From contig CM073591.1 of the NCBI GenBank assembly GCA_037074705.1, positions 8,759,087-8,823,086 of the forward strand: a stretch of DNA of 64,000 nucleotides. Reading direction: 5' to 3'. Of this stretch, positions 32,465 through 42,900 are shown in pieces; position 1 is the first letter of the stretch; each line of letters begins with the position of its first letter. The stretch is from Zhengitettix transpicula. Taxonomy: Eukaryota > Arthropoda > Insecta > Orthoptera > Tetrigidae. A program made the translations under genes and the position numbers. The notes beneath the pieces were generated by a model, which did no database searches, was not told where the DNA came from, and saw only the letters and a program-made list of their open reading frames with translations.

Positions 32465-33000
32465 TCTATAACGTTACTACGATGAAGGCTGACTGCGCAC
32501 TTGGAACACGCTCCAACGGACACGGGTTCAAATTAAAATATAATACGTCAGTCCTAAAATGTAGCTCCAGTAGCCCAGTCGCGGCCATTGGTGAAAAAAC
32601 CAACGTTAACCCATTACAAAGGCCTCGGGAAACGTTTCTGTGAGCCTCAACAACACCCACGAAGGTTGGTGACTCCTTTCTAGTTTTTCGTTGATAGCAG
32701 GAGAACGAAGCGTCCTAGTGAAAATAAGGTCCAGTGATGAATTGTAGAGCGTAAAATTCTGCATGTGATGGTGGACTCGAGGACGGAATTAGGTCCATGG
32801 AAGTGGGAGAAATCCTGCGTCAAAGTCACGACATTTTCCTAAGAGAACGCAGCTTGTCGTAGTTCCAGTGCTGATATCTGCAAAATGGCCGCCAGTGACG
32901 TCATTAGTCACGGAGTAAAGGTCGTGGAGTATTTAATTCTCTTTCCAACGCATGATCTGGTTTTAACAAAAATCCACTGCTGCTACACACCCCCGGGGTT
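32465..33000. mobile_element. Foldback family F1, left-arm-only copy
   Basis: An outer part (GGCCATTGGTGAAAAAACCA, GGAAACGTTTCTGTGAGCCT, GGTTGGTGACTCCTTTC) is followed by the arm from TAGTTTTTCGTTGATAGCAG (32682) to GCATGATCTGGTTTTAACA (32949). No inverted partner follows directly. Instead the outer part of another copy starts at about 33145. Confidence 0.85.
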
Positions 33001-33144
33001 GTAAATACGAAGCCTCGAGGCTGGAGGACCAAAGGGCAACCAGAGACTTCCGTATGTGCTACATTGGTCGGAATTACTAAAGCGTCGTCCTGTTCCAGTG
33101 CCGTGGAGGACAAGAAAGGCCTCAAATATCAAAACATCAGCGCC

Positions 33145-34270
33145 ATTAGTGAAAAAAAAAACCGAACTGTTCCAATGCCGAAGACCTCGGGGAAACGTTT
33201 CTGTGAGCCTGTAACCCCCACCAAGGTTGGTGACTCCTTTCTAGTTTTTCGCTGATAGCAGAAGAATGAAGCATCGTAGAGAAAATAACGTCCAGTGATG
33301 AATTGTAGAGGATGAAATTCTGCATGTGATGGTGGACTCGAGGACGGAAATAGGTCCAAGGAAGTGGGAGAAATCCTGCGTCAAAGTCACGACATTTTGC
33401 TAGAGAATGCAGCTTCTCGTGTTTCTAGTGCTGATATCTGCAAAATGGCCGCCAGTGACGTCATTAGTCTCGGAGTAAAAGTTGTAGAGAATTTAATTCT
33501 CTTTCCAACGCACGATCTGGTTTTACCAACCCAATAAGGATAGTTGAAAAAAACCAACTTTCTTCCGACTGCGGTCATATTATGGCTCTGATGTTGGGAG
33601 TGACGTCACGTACTGATTGCTATTCTGTCTTCCTTGCAATATAATATAGATGCTCTTTGTAACGCTGGACTCTTTCTTCCTCCTCTTAGAACAACGATGC
33701 TCTTAGACATGTTAATATTCACTGCCCCACAGACAAGTGACGTCACTCAGCGCCATGACATCAGCCCCGTGTGTGCAGACAGCAACATGCGTCCATCTGC
33801 GGCCATTTTGAAAGGATTTTTTTAGAAACCAGATCATGCGTTGGAAAGAGAATTAAATCCTCCACGACCTTTGCTCCGTGACTAATGACGTCACTGGCGG
33901 CCATTTTGCAGATATCAGCACTAGAAATACGACAAGCTGCGTTCTCTTAGGGAAATGTCGTGACTTTGACGCAAAATTTCTCCCACTTCCTTGGACCTAA
34001 TTCCGTCCTCGAGGCCACCATCACATGCAGAATTTCATCCTCTACAATTCATTACTGGACATTATTTTCACTAGGACGCTTCATTCTTCTGCTATCAGCG
34101 AAAAACTGGAAAGCGGTGCAAAGTTTCGTGGGTTTCAAGGCTCACAGAAACGTTTTCCGATGTCTTTGGAATTGGACTTTCCGGGCCTTGTTTAACCCCC
34201 AGGTGATTCCTGTGGGCGTCTTCGGTCGTCGGCGTCCGCGGTGCCTCCATCTTGTTGTGACGTAACTGCC
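33145..34270. mobile_element. Foldback family F1, complete copy with left arm shortened
   Basis: The outer region is 33145-33235. The left arm is 33236-33530 and lacks the inner part (no GTCTGCACACACGGGG word). The spacer has CCTTGCAATATAATATAGATGC and ACTCTTTCTTCCTCC, as at 19.14 kb. The right arm runs from about 33730 to 34112. The right outer region, with GGCTCACAGAAACG at 34138 mirroring CGTTTCTGTGAGCC, reaches about 34185, so the full inverted arms are close to 450-500 bp. Confidence 0.88.
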
Positions 34271-34329
34271 TTTCTTCACAGTAGCTTCCTGCGACGTTCA
34301 CTCCTCCGGAAGGAGAATACTGAGACCGC

Positions 34330-34722
34330 GCAGTGATTTCATCTGTGGTTATTGATTCAGAGATAATATGTACATGTTCTTTCGGGAGGTATTTGAGCCA
34401 GTGACGTCATTCCTGTAGTTTATCTCTGGTTATTGCCTTCAGACTTATCACTGACAAAGTGTGAGATTTGCGGGGTCTGTGTATTTCCTTCTTCGTGATT
34501 CAGAGATAATATTTGTTCCGTTGTTCTGATTTCTACCAGAGGGCGTGCCACGATTTCTCGCAGGTCATTTTCGAAAGCAATTTCCGGTTTGTTGCTTCAG
34601 AGATAATATTTTAATCTCTAGAATACAAAATCGTCATGGATAGTGACTCTAGGGAGACTCTTGAACCTGTTTCAGGTCATCTCTGGTTATCGTTCATCTG
34701 AGTGTGGAGATTTAAAATATAA
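34330..34722. repeat. Decayed ~100-150 bp repeats with (TT)CAGAGATAATAT
   Basis: ATTCAGAGATAATAT occurs at about 34348 and 34498 and TTCAGAGATAATAT at about 34594. A companion word ATCTCTGGTTAT is at 34421 and 34679. The order suggests an old degenerate array. Confidence 0.55.
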
Positions 34723-34740
34723 AACGCTCTTTGTTAATGT

Positions 34741-35265
34741 CAACAAGGCCTGCGAGGGATGTTCTCTCGCAGGCAGAACCTTGTAAGAGAGACACAAAGG
34801 GGCCACCTTTGGGGATGCCTCCTCCTCTCTCCGTTTTTGAACTAAGGTTCCCACAAGCCGAGGCCTGTTCTGAGAGGTGTATGTTCCGGTGGGGGCGGAG
34901 ACCTTGGGGCATACTGTAAGAGTTGTCCGCTGTTACCATTGGAACCGTCGGTCAGCTGCCTCCTAAACCGGTCAAGGCACGGCGAAGGGAATGCTGCGTC
35001 CTCACAGGTAACCTCCTCTCCCGCTATCCAGGGAAGGGCGTGGGACGAGTACCCAAGAGCCCGACCTACCTGATGCAGGTTTTTCTAGGGTTTTCCCTGC
35101 ATCACTTTTAGGCGATTGCCGGGTAGGATCCTTAAACTATAGCCCAGGGCCCCCCTAGTTAACCCTTGGCTACCTTCCTCTACCCTTCCGCATCCCCCCT
35201 TTCAAATCCCTTCCTATGCTATTAAAGGGGAGTTGCCACCACGTGGATTATAGCCTGTTGCCCTA
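34741..35265 (+). mobile_element. Rep-A single full unit
   Basis: It starts exactly at the hairpin (GCCTGCGAGGGATGTTCTCT...) with no upstream tail and ends at GCCACCACGTGGATTATAGCC. The GATGCAGG hairpin at 35071-35104 has a 9-bp stem (TGATGCAGG with CCTGCATCA). This copy defines the likely unit of about 520 bp. Confidence 0.88.
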
Positions 35266-35269
35266 AAAA

Positions 35270-35405
35270 AAAACGAGTGCAGTTGTGTCGCTGTAGGCTG
35301 TTTTCCGCAACCTGAGGAAAGGCAACAAGGATTTCAGAAACGTTGTAGTCTGGTATTTATATCATCACCTTTCTTTTTGGTCTGTCTTCCTTATTCATTA
35401 TTTTC
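35270..35405 (+). repeat. Hammerhead-like dispersed family, good copy
   Basis: CGAGTGCAGTTGTGTCGCTG, then GCAACCTGAGGAAAGGCAAC, AAGGATTTCAGAAACGTTGT, AGTCTGGTATTTATATCATC and TTTTTGGTCTGTCTTCC. The core is CTGAGGA at 35312 with GAAAC at 35337. It directly follows the Rep-A copy. Confidence 0.7.
35310..35362 (+). ncRNA. Hammerhead-like core motif
   Basis: CTGAGGA (35312), possible stem GGCAA...TTTC (imperfect), GAAAC, then GTTGTA. Stem I pairing is only about 2 bp, so the copy is probably inactive. Confidence 0.3.
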
Positions 35406-35409
35406 AATC

Positions 35410-35940
35410 AGACGGTATTGTCACAGTATTAACGGTATAAATTTACTCTCTGACTCGTCCCACGTCCCTTGAGGCTCAGCTGCTCTGCAGGATCCGCGGG
35501 TGATGCACACGTGTGTTACGTCGTTCCCGGGTGACAGGCAGATAGAAACATATAAACAAAAAAAAAAAATTTTGAAAGAAGAAGAAGAAGAAGAAATAAT
35601 AATAAATGAAGTCTTATATATTTGTCCTGAAAACTTCGTCCGCTGCCTCCAAACTTCACTTAACTTCACTATAGATTACTGTAGACATCACCTTATTTAC
35701 ATTACATAATTTAAAAAAATACACTTGACCACTGTATCTATGTTGTTATCCTTGTTATGGGTCGCTTCTCCTCTCCGTCAGTGGCTGCAGGTGAGTGGGT
35801 GTTACAATCACCCCATCGATCGATCTGTTCAGTGAATGGGAATTTCCCTACGTACTTCCTTTTTTTTTGCGGTCTCGTTTCGATTTTAAATTTGTGATGA
35901 GCCTCTGACAATGTACGTTGGTTTTTTCTATCTCATCCGC
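35410..35940. other. Gap with short A and GAA runs
   Basis: Poly-A at 35560 and a (GAA)n run at 35577-35594. The flank of the following pyrimidine tract has no gene. Confidence 0.45.
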
Positions 35941-35944
35941 CCGC

Positions 35945-36823
35945 CTCCTCTATCTCTCTCTGTCTCCCTCTATCTCTCTTTCTCTTTTTCACTCTTTGTC
36001 TCTTTCTCTGTCTCTCTGTGTCTCTCTCTCTCTCTCCCTGTCTGCGCCTCTCCCTTCCCCTCTCTCTGCCCCTCTCCCTGTCTCTCTCCTTGTCTCTCTC
36101 TCCGTCTCGCCCTGTCTTTCTGTCTCTCGCTGCCTGTCTCCCTGCCTCTCTCTGCCTCCCTTTCTGTCTCTCTCCCTGCCTCTCTCTGTCTCCCTCTCTG
36201 CCTCTCTCTCTGTCTCTCTCTGCCTCCCTTTCTGCATCTCTCCCTGTCTCTCTCTGTCTTTCTCTGTCTCTCTCCCTGTATCTCTCTGTGTCTCTCTCTT
36301 TCTCTCTCTGTGACTCTCTCTGTCTCTCCCTGCCTCTCTCTGTCTCCCTCTCTGCCTCTCTTTCTGCATCTCTCCCTGTCTCTCTCTGCCTCCCTTTCTG
36401 CATCTCTCCCTGTCTCTCTCTGCCTCCCTTTCTGCATCTCTCCCTGTCTCTCTCTGCCTTTCTCTGTCTCTCTCTCCCTTATCTCTCTGTCTCTCTCTTT
36501 CTCTCTCTGTGACCCTCTCTGTCTCTCTCTGTCTCTCCCTGCCTCTCTCTCTGGCTGTCTCTCTCTGCGTCTCTTTCTTTCTCTCACTGTGACTCTCTCT
36601 GTCTCTCCCTGTCTGTCTGTTTCTCCCTGCCTCTCTCCCCCTGTGTCTCTCCCTGTCTTGCTGTCTCTCTCCTTGCCTCTCTCTGTGTCTCTCCCAACCT
36701 CTCTCTCTGGCTCTCTCCCTGTGTGTCTCTCTCTGTCTCTCTCCCTGCCTCTCTCTGCCTCTCTCTCCATGTCTCTCTCTGTGTCTCTCCCTGTCTCTCT
36801 CTCTGCCTCTCTCCCTGTCTCTG

Positions 36824-36862
<39 letters not shown>
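35945..36862. repeat. Long (CT)n-rich pyrimidine tract, ~920 bp
   Basis: Almost only C and T on the plus strand, with G every 6-10 bases (TCTCTCTGTCTC, CCCTGCCTCTCTCTG). It is a variant minisatellite of about 12-42 bp units, with CTTTCTGCATCTCTCCCTGT recurring at 36230, 36362, 36395 and 36428. Open frames reach 333 aa plus and 313 aa minus and are artefacts. Confidence 0.93.
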
Positions 36863-36869
<7 letters not shown>

Positions 36870-37149
36870 CGTCTTCCTCACGCATTCTTACCCTCCCTCC
36901 CTCCGTATATGATTTCAAAAGTGCGGGCAAAGTCTATCTTCCTCCAGTCTGGTTGCCAAAGACTCCCCACTCCCTAATAAATCTTCCCTACCTTTGCTCG
37001 CCCTCTAGAGTTACCTGGGCCCCCGCACTGAAGGTTTTTTCCTACGCCTCCTTGCGCCATACTCGTAAGTGTATGAAGCTCTTCTGATTTGTCAGTCCCA
37101 TATTGTTTTTTCCACTGTTCTCATTTCCAGTCTTTCCTGATCTGTATCT

Positions 37150-37600
37150 GAGTGACATTAAAGAGCTCGCACACAGTTTCGTTCGTTCTCGCTTGCCCCG
37201 ACGAGGCCGGCGGGTGAGTCACGGCCGTGGCGTTCACGCTCGCTGCGGGGCCCCACCCTCGTGGCGCGGACGCCGATATCGACCGCCAGAGGCAGCACGT
37301 TCTCCGGCCTGTTGTTGTGCCGTCGCCGCCTTGTGATTCTGCGAGACTGTGAGTGTGTGTGTGTGTGTGTTCCTTTGCGCGTTGCCTTGGTTGTCGCCGG
37401 CGTCGTGTGCGTGTGTGATAGTGAGTCAGTGTCAGTGTCGCTCCTGATGCAGCAGTGAAGGAAGGAAGGACCTGTGGCTGGAGGAGCCAAGGCGGTTGCG
37501 CAGAGACTCGCTGCCTGCCACGGCCACGATGGATTCTACCACTAGGTGCGTATCATCTCTGCTCTCTGCACGGTCCTCACGTGTCCCTGTCCCTGTCCTC
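37150..37600 (+). promoter_or_regulatory. CpG-rich promoter-like segment with candidate first exon end
   Basis: CpG density rises sharply from about 37180 (GACGAGGCCGGCGGGTGAGT, TGGCGCGGACGCCGATATCG). A (GT)n run is at 37349-37370. The segment ends with an ATG in good context (CCACGATGG, A at 37529). It reads Met-Asp-Ser-Thr-Thr and runs directly into AG|GTGCGT at 37544-37550, a plausible splice donor. This is what a first exon with a short coding start would look like, but no downstream exon can be identified and repeats follow at 37848. Promoter and exon are inference. Confidence 0.3.
37529..37545 (+). CDS. Possible start of a coding first exon (5 codons plus 2 bases)
   Basis: Starts at ATG 37529 in the context CCACGATGG and stops at the donor-like AG|GTGCGT, leaving phase 2. 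Support is only context: a CpG-rich upstream region, a good start context and a good donor. If the donor is not used, the frame continues 37496-37690 as a nondescript 64-aa reading. Product unknown. Confidence 0.15.
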
Positions 37601-37811
37601 ACTGTAACAACGGCGACGTTGATGCTCGCGTCAGGTGATCCACGGCGTGTGACGCTCTGCACGGGACTATATTTACATACATTTCGTTGAGAAAAAAACA
37701 AAACACAACAAAAAACAAGTGAAGAGCAACGTGCGTCGGCGATTGCGCGACGATTTCGCCTTCCCGAACGCTGCGCGACGTCGGATGCGCCGTGGCCCTG
37801 CTCCACGTTGC

Positions 37812-37842
37812 CTGCGGACACACACACACACGCGCGCGCGCG
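37812..37842. repeat. (CA)n(CG)n dinucleotide run
   Basis: ACACACACACACACGCGCGC continues as alternating CG. Alternating purine-pyrimidine of this kind has Z-DNA potential. Confidence 0.9.
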
Positions 37843-37847
37843 CGCCG

Positions 37848-38575
37848 GGTATTCCATTGTCTTGCAGTAGAAAAGTGAGCGTGAAACAGGGAAAGCAAAG
37901 AACAAAAAGAAAGAAAGAAAGAGATGACGAGAAAGATCGTCTAGAAAGACTGAGGGACTTTTTTTGGGGGTGTAATCCACATAGTAGCAACTCCCCTTTA
38001 ATAGCATAGGAAGGGATTTGAAAGGGGGGGATGTGGAAGGGTAGAGGCAGGTAGCCAAGGGTTAACTAGGGGCCCCCCGGGCTATGGTTTAAGGATCCTA
38101 CCCCGCGGCAATTCGCCTAAAAGAAATGCAGGACAAACCCTAGAAAAACCTGCATCAGGTAGGTCGGGCATTTGAGGTACTTGTCCCACGCCCTTCCCCT
38201 GGATAGCGGGAGAGGAGTTTGCTGTGAGGACGCAGCATTTCCTTCTCCGTGCCTCGACCAGTTTAGGAGGCACCTGGCCGACTATTCCAATGGGAACAGC
38301 GGACAACTCTTACCGTAAGCCCCAAGGTCTGTCAACCCGGAACCTACACCTCTCAGAACAGGCCGAAGTGCCTCAGCTTGTCGGAACCTTGGTCCAAAAA
38401 CGGAGAGAGGAAGAGGCATCCCCAAAGGTAGCCCCTTCGTGTCTCTCCTACAAGGTTCTGCCTGCGAGAGAATAGCCGTCGCAGACCGCTTCTGAGGTCT
38501 GGGGACAAAAACGATGTAGAGGTATACTCCAAGCGAAGGAAACAAAGAGAGAGACAGAGAGAGAGAGAGGCAGTT
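37848..38575 (+). repeat. Repeat family K, copy 2, split by a Rep-A insertion
   Basis: The left part (37848-37960) is GGGTATTCCATTGTCTTGCA to GACGAGAAAGATCGTCTAGA. The right part (about 38508-38575) is ACGATGTAGAGGTATACTCC, AAGCGAAGG and GAGAGAGACAGAGAG. In the uninterrupted copy at 50514-50690, GACGAGAAAGATC is followed within about 15 bases by ACGTAGAGATTTACTGCAAG and GCGAAG. So Rep-A (37964-38490) landed inside family K. Confidence 0.75.
37964..38490 (-). mobile_element. Rep-A single unit, minus strand, nested in family K
   Basis: Reverse orientation from TGTAATCCACATAGTAGCAA through GGATCCTACC, CCTGCATCAGGTAGGTCGG and AGCATTTCCTTCTCCGTGCC to CTGCCTGCGAGAGAATAGCC and GTCGCAGACC. A TTTTTTTGGGG stretch at its left edge corresponds to the A-rich 3' joint. 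Confidence 0.87.
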
Positions 38576-38729
38576 GATTTCTATATATATATTAAAAATA
38601 ATTCAGTTTGCGTCTTACCTTGTCTGTGAACTTTGTCTGTACGCTTCTTCCACTGGAAATCTTGCACGACCTCTAGGAGACACAGGCCTCCTTACAACGT
38701 AACCCAGACCCAGACCGCGTCGCGTTCAT

Positions 38730-39560
38730 CACCAAATAATAATTGAATCCAGCACGTGACCGACAGACAGTTTCCGCAACATTTTGTGTCGCAGACCCTG
38801 GTTAAGTGTTGTCCTTGCCCTGTGCGTCTAAAAATCAATAAATACTCCCGTTGGATCGTGAAGCTGTCGTGACCGTTGTTAGGTTTCTGTTGGCCAGACT
38901 TTGTAACTAACCAGGTATTTTAAACTTCTTCCTTGTGTTTTTTTCCCACAACCCCCCCACCCCCACCCCTTACGAAATTCAACCCTGTACACGTTTCCAT
39001 CGTCAATCTATCCATCACCGAGCATTCAGCGATGCTGCCCTGCTAATAATCGAATCCAGGCCGCGGACGACAGACAGTTTCCTCAACATTTTGTGTCGCG
39101 GACCCTTGTAAAATTTTTCGAACCCCCTGCGCGCGCGTGTGTGTGTAAAAGGAATAAATATCCCCGGTTAATCGAGACGTCATTTTTGTTCGTTGCTGTA
39201 TCAACCATTGATAGGGTTTTTTCCATTGGACAGATTTTGTAACAATCCCAGGATTTAAAATTGTACCTCACTTCCTTGTGTTTGTTTGTTTTCTTTTTTA
39301 ACTGCGGAATGCAACGTTTCGCTCTTTTATTTTTGTAAAATTCCTCCAACACCAAACATTGAGCGGTTCTGCCCCCTGCTAATAATCCAATCCAGCCCGC
39401 AGACCACAGACAGTTTTCGCAACATTTTGTGTCGCAGACCCTGGTTAAGTTTTCTTATTTTCCCTGCGTGTCTGAACTCTATAAATATCCCTGGTGGATG
39501 GTCAAGTCACTGTTGCTATTTGCTTGTCTTGACCTTTGGTGGGTGTCTCTTAGGGGGACT
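38730..39560. repeat. ~307-337 bp tandem repeat, 3 units
   Basis: AATAAT(A/C)(A/G)(A/T)TCCAGC-type words followed by ACAGACAGTTT(C/T)C and CAACATTTTGTGTCGC occur at 38761, 39068 and 39405 (anchored on ACAGACAG). A companion ATAAATA(C/T)(C/T)CC(C/G) and CAGA(C/T)TTTGTAAC follow in units 1 and 2. Poly-C and poly-G slippage explains most length differences. Confidence 0.8.
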
Positions 39561-39599
39561 AAAAGGAGGAGGGGGGGGGGGAATTTAAAATTACGCCTC

Positions 39600-40040
39600 A
39601 GTATGAAAGCTTTCCTTTTTATTTGCTCCGTACCGCCATCATCGTCATCACGACCGTCCCAGGTACGAACTCTCCCTGTTCTGTATTCCACCCACGCGGT
39701 GGTGCGTCCACTGATGCAGGCTGTGGCCGCCAGTAGCCAAGACATGTGCATGTGAGTGACCCCGCAAGCCTTCACTCCAGATCCTAGGCAGGGGGGAGGC
39801 GCCCTCCAGACACTCTTCTGCGACGCCAAGTGTCCTCACAAGGTGGGGGTGGGAAGGGAAGGGTTGGTAACTCTACACTGCAGGGCGTGCGGGAACCTCA
39901 AAGTTGCTGATATCAGCTAACAAGGTTAAGGGCAACACACACACACACACACAGGCGCCACGTTGCCAAATACTCCTGTCAAACTTCAGGGTTAATCAAT
40001 TTATTAACGAATGCAGAAATAATGATTTTATAACAGTGAA
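39600..40040. other. Single-copy gap, no recognisable gene
   Basis: It contains a (CA)n at 39936-39953. Overlapping frames of 108 aa plus and 116 aa minus have no recognised domain. Confidence 0.4.
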
Positions 40041-40049
40041 ATTTTATAT

Positions 40050-41040
40050 TCGGCCACCTTGTACACGTCGTGGCCATTACTGAAAAATACACACAACGTT
40101 TTCCAAATTTTTTAGAAGGCCCCGGGGGGAAAAGCTACTGTGATCCTAAAAACAAAAATAAACCACACGAAATTTTGAGACACTTTTCCAGTTTTTCGCT
40201 GATAGGAGAAGAATGAAGCGTCCTAGAGAAAATAATGTCCAGTGATGAATTGTAGAGGATGAAATTCTGCATGTGATGCTGGACTCGAGGACGGAATTAG
40301 ATCCAAGGAAGTGGGAGAAATCCTGCGTCAAAGTCACGACCCTTCCTAAGAGAATGCAGGTTGACGTGTTTCTAGTGCTGATATCTACAAAATGGCCGCC
40401 AGTGACGTCATTAGTCACGGAGTAAAGGTCGTGGAGGATTTAATTCTCTTTGCAACGCATGATCTGGTTTTTAAGAAAATACGCTCAAAATGGCCGCAGA
40501 TACACGCATGTTGCTGTCTGCACACACGGGGCTGATGTCGTGGCGCTGAGTGACGTCACTTGTCTGTGTGGCAGAGAATATTAACATGTCTAAGAGTAAG
40601 AAAGAGTCCAGCGTTTCAAAGAGCATCTACATACTTCAGCAAGGAAGAAAGACCAGCAAGCAGCACGTGACGTCACTCAGCGCCACGACGTCAGCCCCGT
40701 GTGTGCAGACAGCAACATGCGTGTTTTTGCGGCCATTTTGAACGGAATGTTAAAACCAGATCATGCGTTGCAAAGAGAATTAAATCCTCTACGACCTTTA
40801 CTCCGTGACTAATGACGTCACTGGCGGCCATTTTGCAGATATCAGCACTAGAAATACGACAAGCTGCGTTTTCTTACAAAATGTCGTGACTTTGACGCAG
40901 GATTTCTCCCACTTCCTTGGACCCAATCCCGTTGTCGAGTCCACCATCACATGCAGAATTTCATCCTCTACAATTCATCACTGGACATTATTTTCACTAC
41001 AACGCTTCATTCTTCTGCTATCAGCGAAAAACTGAAAAGA
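40050..41040. mobile_element. Foldback family F1, complete copy with flipped spacer
   Basis: The left outer part is 40050-40185 (GTGGCCATTACTGAAAAATA). The left arm, from CCAGTTTTTCGCTGATAGG at 40189, runs to about 40555. The right arm is about 40665-41032, ending TCTGCTATCAGCGAAAAACTG. The spacer (about 40556-40664) reads GAGAATATTAACATGTCTAA, AGAAAGAGTCCAGCG and AGAGCATCTACAT. This is the reverse complement of the spacers at 19.1 and 33.6 kb. Confidence 0.9.
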
Positions 41041-41285
41041 GGTGCCAGTATTTCGTTGTTTTTCAGGCTCACCTAGCCATTTTCCGTGACTTTGACGCAG
41101 GATTTCTCCCTCTTCCATGCACCTAATTCCGTCCTCGAGTCCACCATCACATGCAGAATTTCATCCTCTACAATTCATTCCAGTACATTATTTTCTGTAG
41201 GACGCTTCATTCTTCTGCTATCAGCGAAAAATTGGAAGAGTGTCTCAAAATTTCGTGTCTTTTTAGGTCACGGGATTCTTCTCAT
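41040..41285 (-). mobile_element. Foldback family F1, extra right-arm fragment
   Basis: After the complete copy, GCTCACCTAGCCATTTTCCG joins directly to GTGACTTTGACGCAGGATTT and continues as the arm to TCAGCGAAAAATTGGAAGAG. So a second arm is fused behind the first, probably by unequal exchange or nested insertion. Confidence 0.8.
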
Positions 41286-41680
41286 ACTTCATCTGTTGAG
41301 TTTGTAGACGTCAGTAGTAGATGTGGCTGGACGGTTGTTCCAGTCCCTTCCGCCGGCGTCCCTCACGCTCATTTCAAGCCCTTTTTTATTGTTGTTGGTG
41401 ACCGTCTTACAGGGTTTCGAGCAGTGAAAACACCGCCCTCCCCCCTTTCCCCCCCCCTAAAAAAATGAATAACCTCACTTCTCTTTTTCTTCCTTTCTGT
41501 CGTATAAAATATCGTAGAATATTTCTAACGTGAAGTCAAGTCATTGGACGTGTACGGGGGAGTTCAACGCCGCCGACCCTGTTCTCTCTCCGGTGAACGT
41601 TCCTCGCGAGTGGACGGAGACTGTGATTGTGTTTTATGACGTAATAGTACCACTAAGTAAGGGAAAATGAAACCGACAGA
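41285..41680. other. Gap without recognisable gene
   Basis: A poly-C and poly-A patch at 41430-41465 within mixed unique sequence. The 136-aa minus frame over 41564-41974 spans the next repeat and shows no domain. Confidence 0.4.
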
Positions 41681-41694
41681 CCCGCTACGACATA

Positions 41695-41865
41695 TATATG
41701 TGTATATATGTATTAAGAATAATAAAGATAGGCCAAATACAGACAAAAAAGAAAAGGTGATGATATAAATACCACATAACAACGTCTTTCTGGGATCGTT
41801 GTTTTCCCCTATCTTCAAGGTGCTGAGAAGGACCTGGAGCGACACAACTGCACTGGTCAAGTCGG
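41695..41865 (-). repeat. Hammerhead-like dispersed family, minus-strand copy with longer 3' tail
   Basis: Read on the plus strand: AATAATAAAGATAGGCCAAA, TACAGACAAAAAAG, GGTGATGATATAAATACCAC, AACAACGTCTTTCTGGGATC, TCTTCAAGGTGCTGAGAAGG and GGAGCGACACAACTGCACTG. This shows that the family extends past the TATCATCAC word into a CTGTATTTGGCC tail (on the minus strand). Confidence 0.7.
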
Positions 41866-42410
41866 CGAAAATTCTAAAGCAGCGAAGAAAGCGCAACAAC
41901 GACCTTCTGGCTTCTTGGCGTAACAACAATGAGGGAGCAGCGACAATGGGAGAGCCGAAGGTTGAGCGTAACAATGAGGGACCGTGGCTATTGTTGAGTT
42001 TGCACAGTGGCGCCTGTCTTCTATACGTTAACGGCCGTGGTGTTTGATTTAATGTGAAGCATCTCTGATATATATATTATTCGCTGATCTTTTCTTCACG
42101 CCACGAAGTGTGTGTGTGTGTGATCTCTGGACGCGGTCTTAAGTCACGACATCCCGCGGTCAAACATGAGTCTAGTGTCACAACCGACGACTGGTTGGAG
42201 CATGGCGTTGGTTGAGCTGGTTTCGTGGAGTCTGCACCGTCAACGTATCCTCCTCATCTTTGGTACTTTATGCATGTCAAGGCTTACTCCTCCATGTACC
42301 CCCTTTCGGGGTATCCCCCTCCCCGTCCCACCGTCATTAGGACCCACAGATGGTCCTCAACGCCACGTTTCCCTTGACCAAGTCCAGTGCGGCTCGTCCT
42401 AGTTTGTTTT
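41865..42410. other. Single-copy gap
   Basis: Contains a short (TA)n at 42068 and a (GT)n at 42109. Frames of 78-82 aa show nothing recognisable. Confidence 0.4.
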
Positions 42411-42411
42411 A

Positions 42412-42900
42412 GGGTAACAGGAGGCTACATGAGGGTAATCCACATGGTGGCAACTCCCCCTCGTATAGCATAGGAAGGGATTTGAAAGGGGGGATGCGGA
42501 AGGGTAGAGGAAGGTAGCCAAGGGTTAACTAGGGGCCCCCGGGCTATGGTTTAAGGATCCTACCCTGCGGCAATTCACCTAAAAGTGATGCAAGGAAAAC
42601 CCTAGTAAAACCTGCATCTGGTAGGTCGGGCTCTTGGTACTTGCCCCACGTCCTTCCCTGGATGGCGGGAGAGAGGTTTGCTGCGGGGCCGCAGCTTTCC
42701 CCCTCTCCGTGCCTTGACCAGTTTAGGAGGCAGCTGGCCGACTGTTCCAATAGGAACAGTGAACAACTCTTACCAAGGTCTGTGACCCCGGAACATGCAC
42801 CTCTCAGAACAGGCCTCGGCATGTGGGAACCTTAGTTAAAAAACAACAACAGAGAGATGAGAAGGCATCCCTAAAGGAAGCCTCCGCCAGAGCTCTCAGG
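42412..42900 (-). mobile_element. Rep-A unit, minus strand
   Basis: GGCTACATGAGGGTAATCCA, GGATTTGAAAGGGGGGATGC, GGTTTAAGGATCCTACC, CTGCATCTGGTAGGTCGGGC and GGAGGCAGCTGGCCGACTGT, ending at AGCCTCCGCCAGAGCTCTCA. The hairpin end (CTCGCAGG) is missing, so it is truncated at the family 5' side. Confidence 0.85.

Noticed and set aside
35911..36930. 333-aa and 303-313-aa frames as proteins
   Set aside because: Low-complexity (CT)n tract, open in several frames on both strands.
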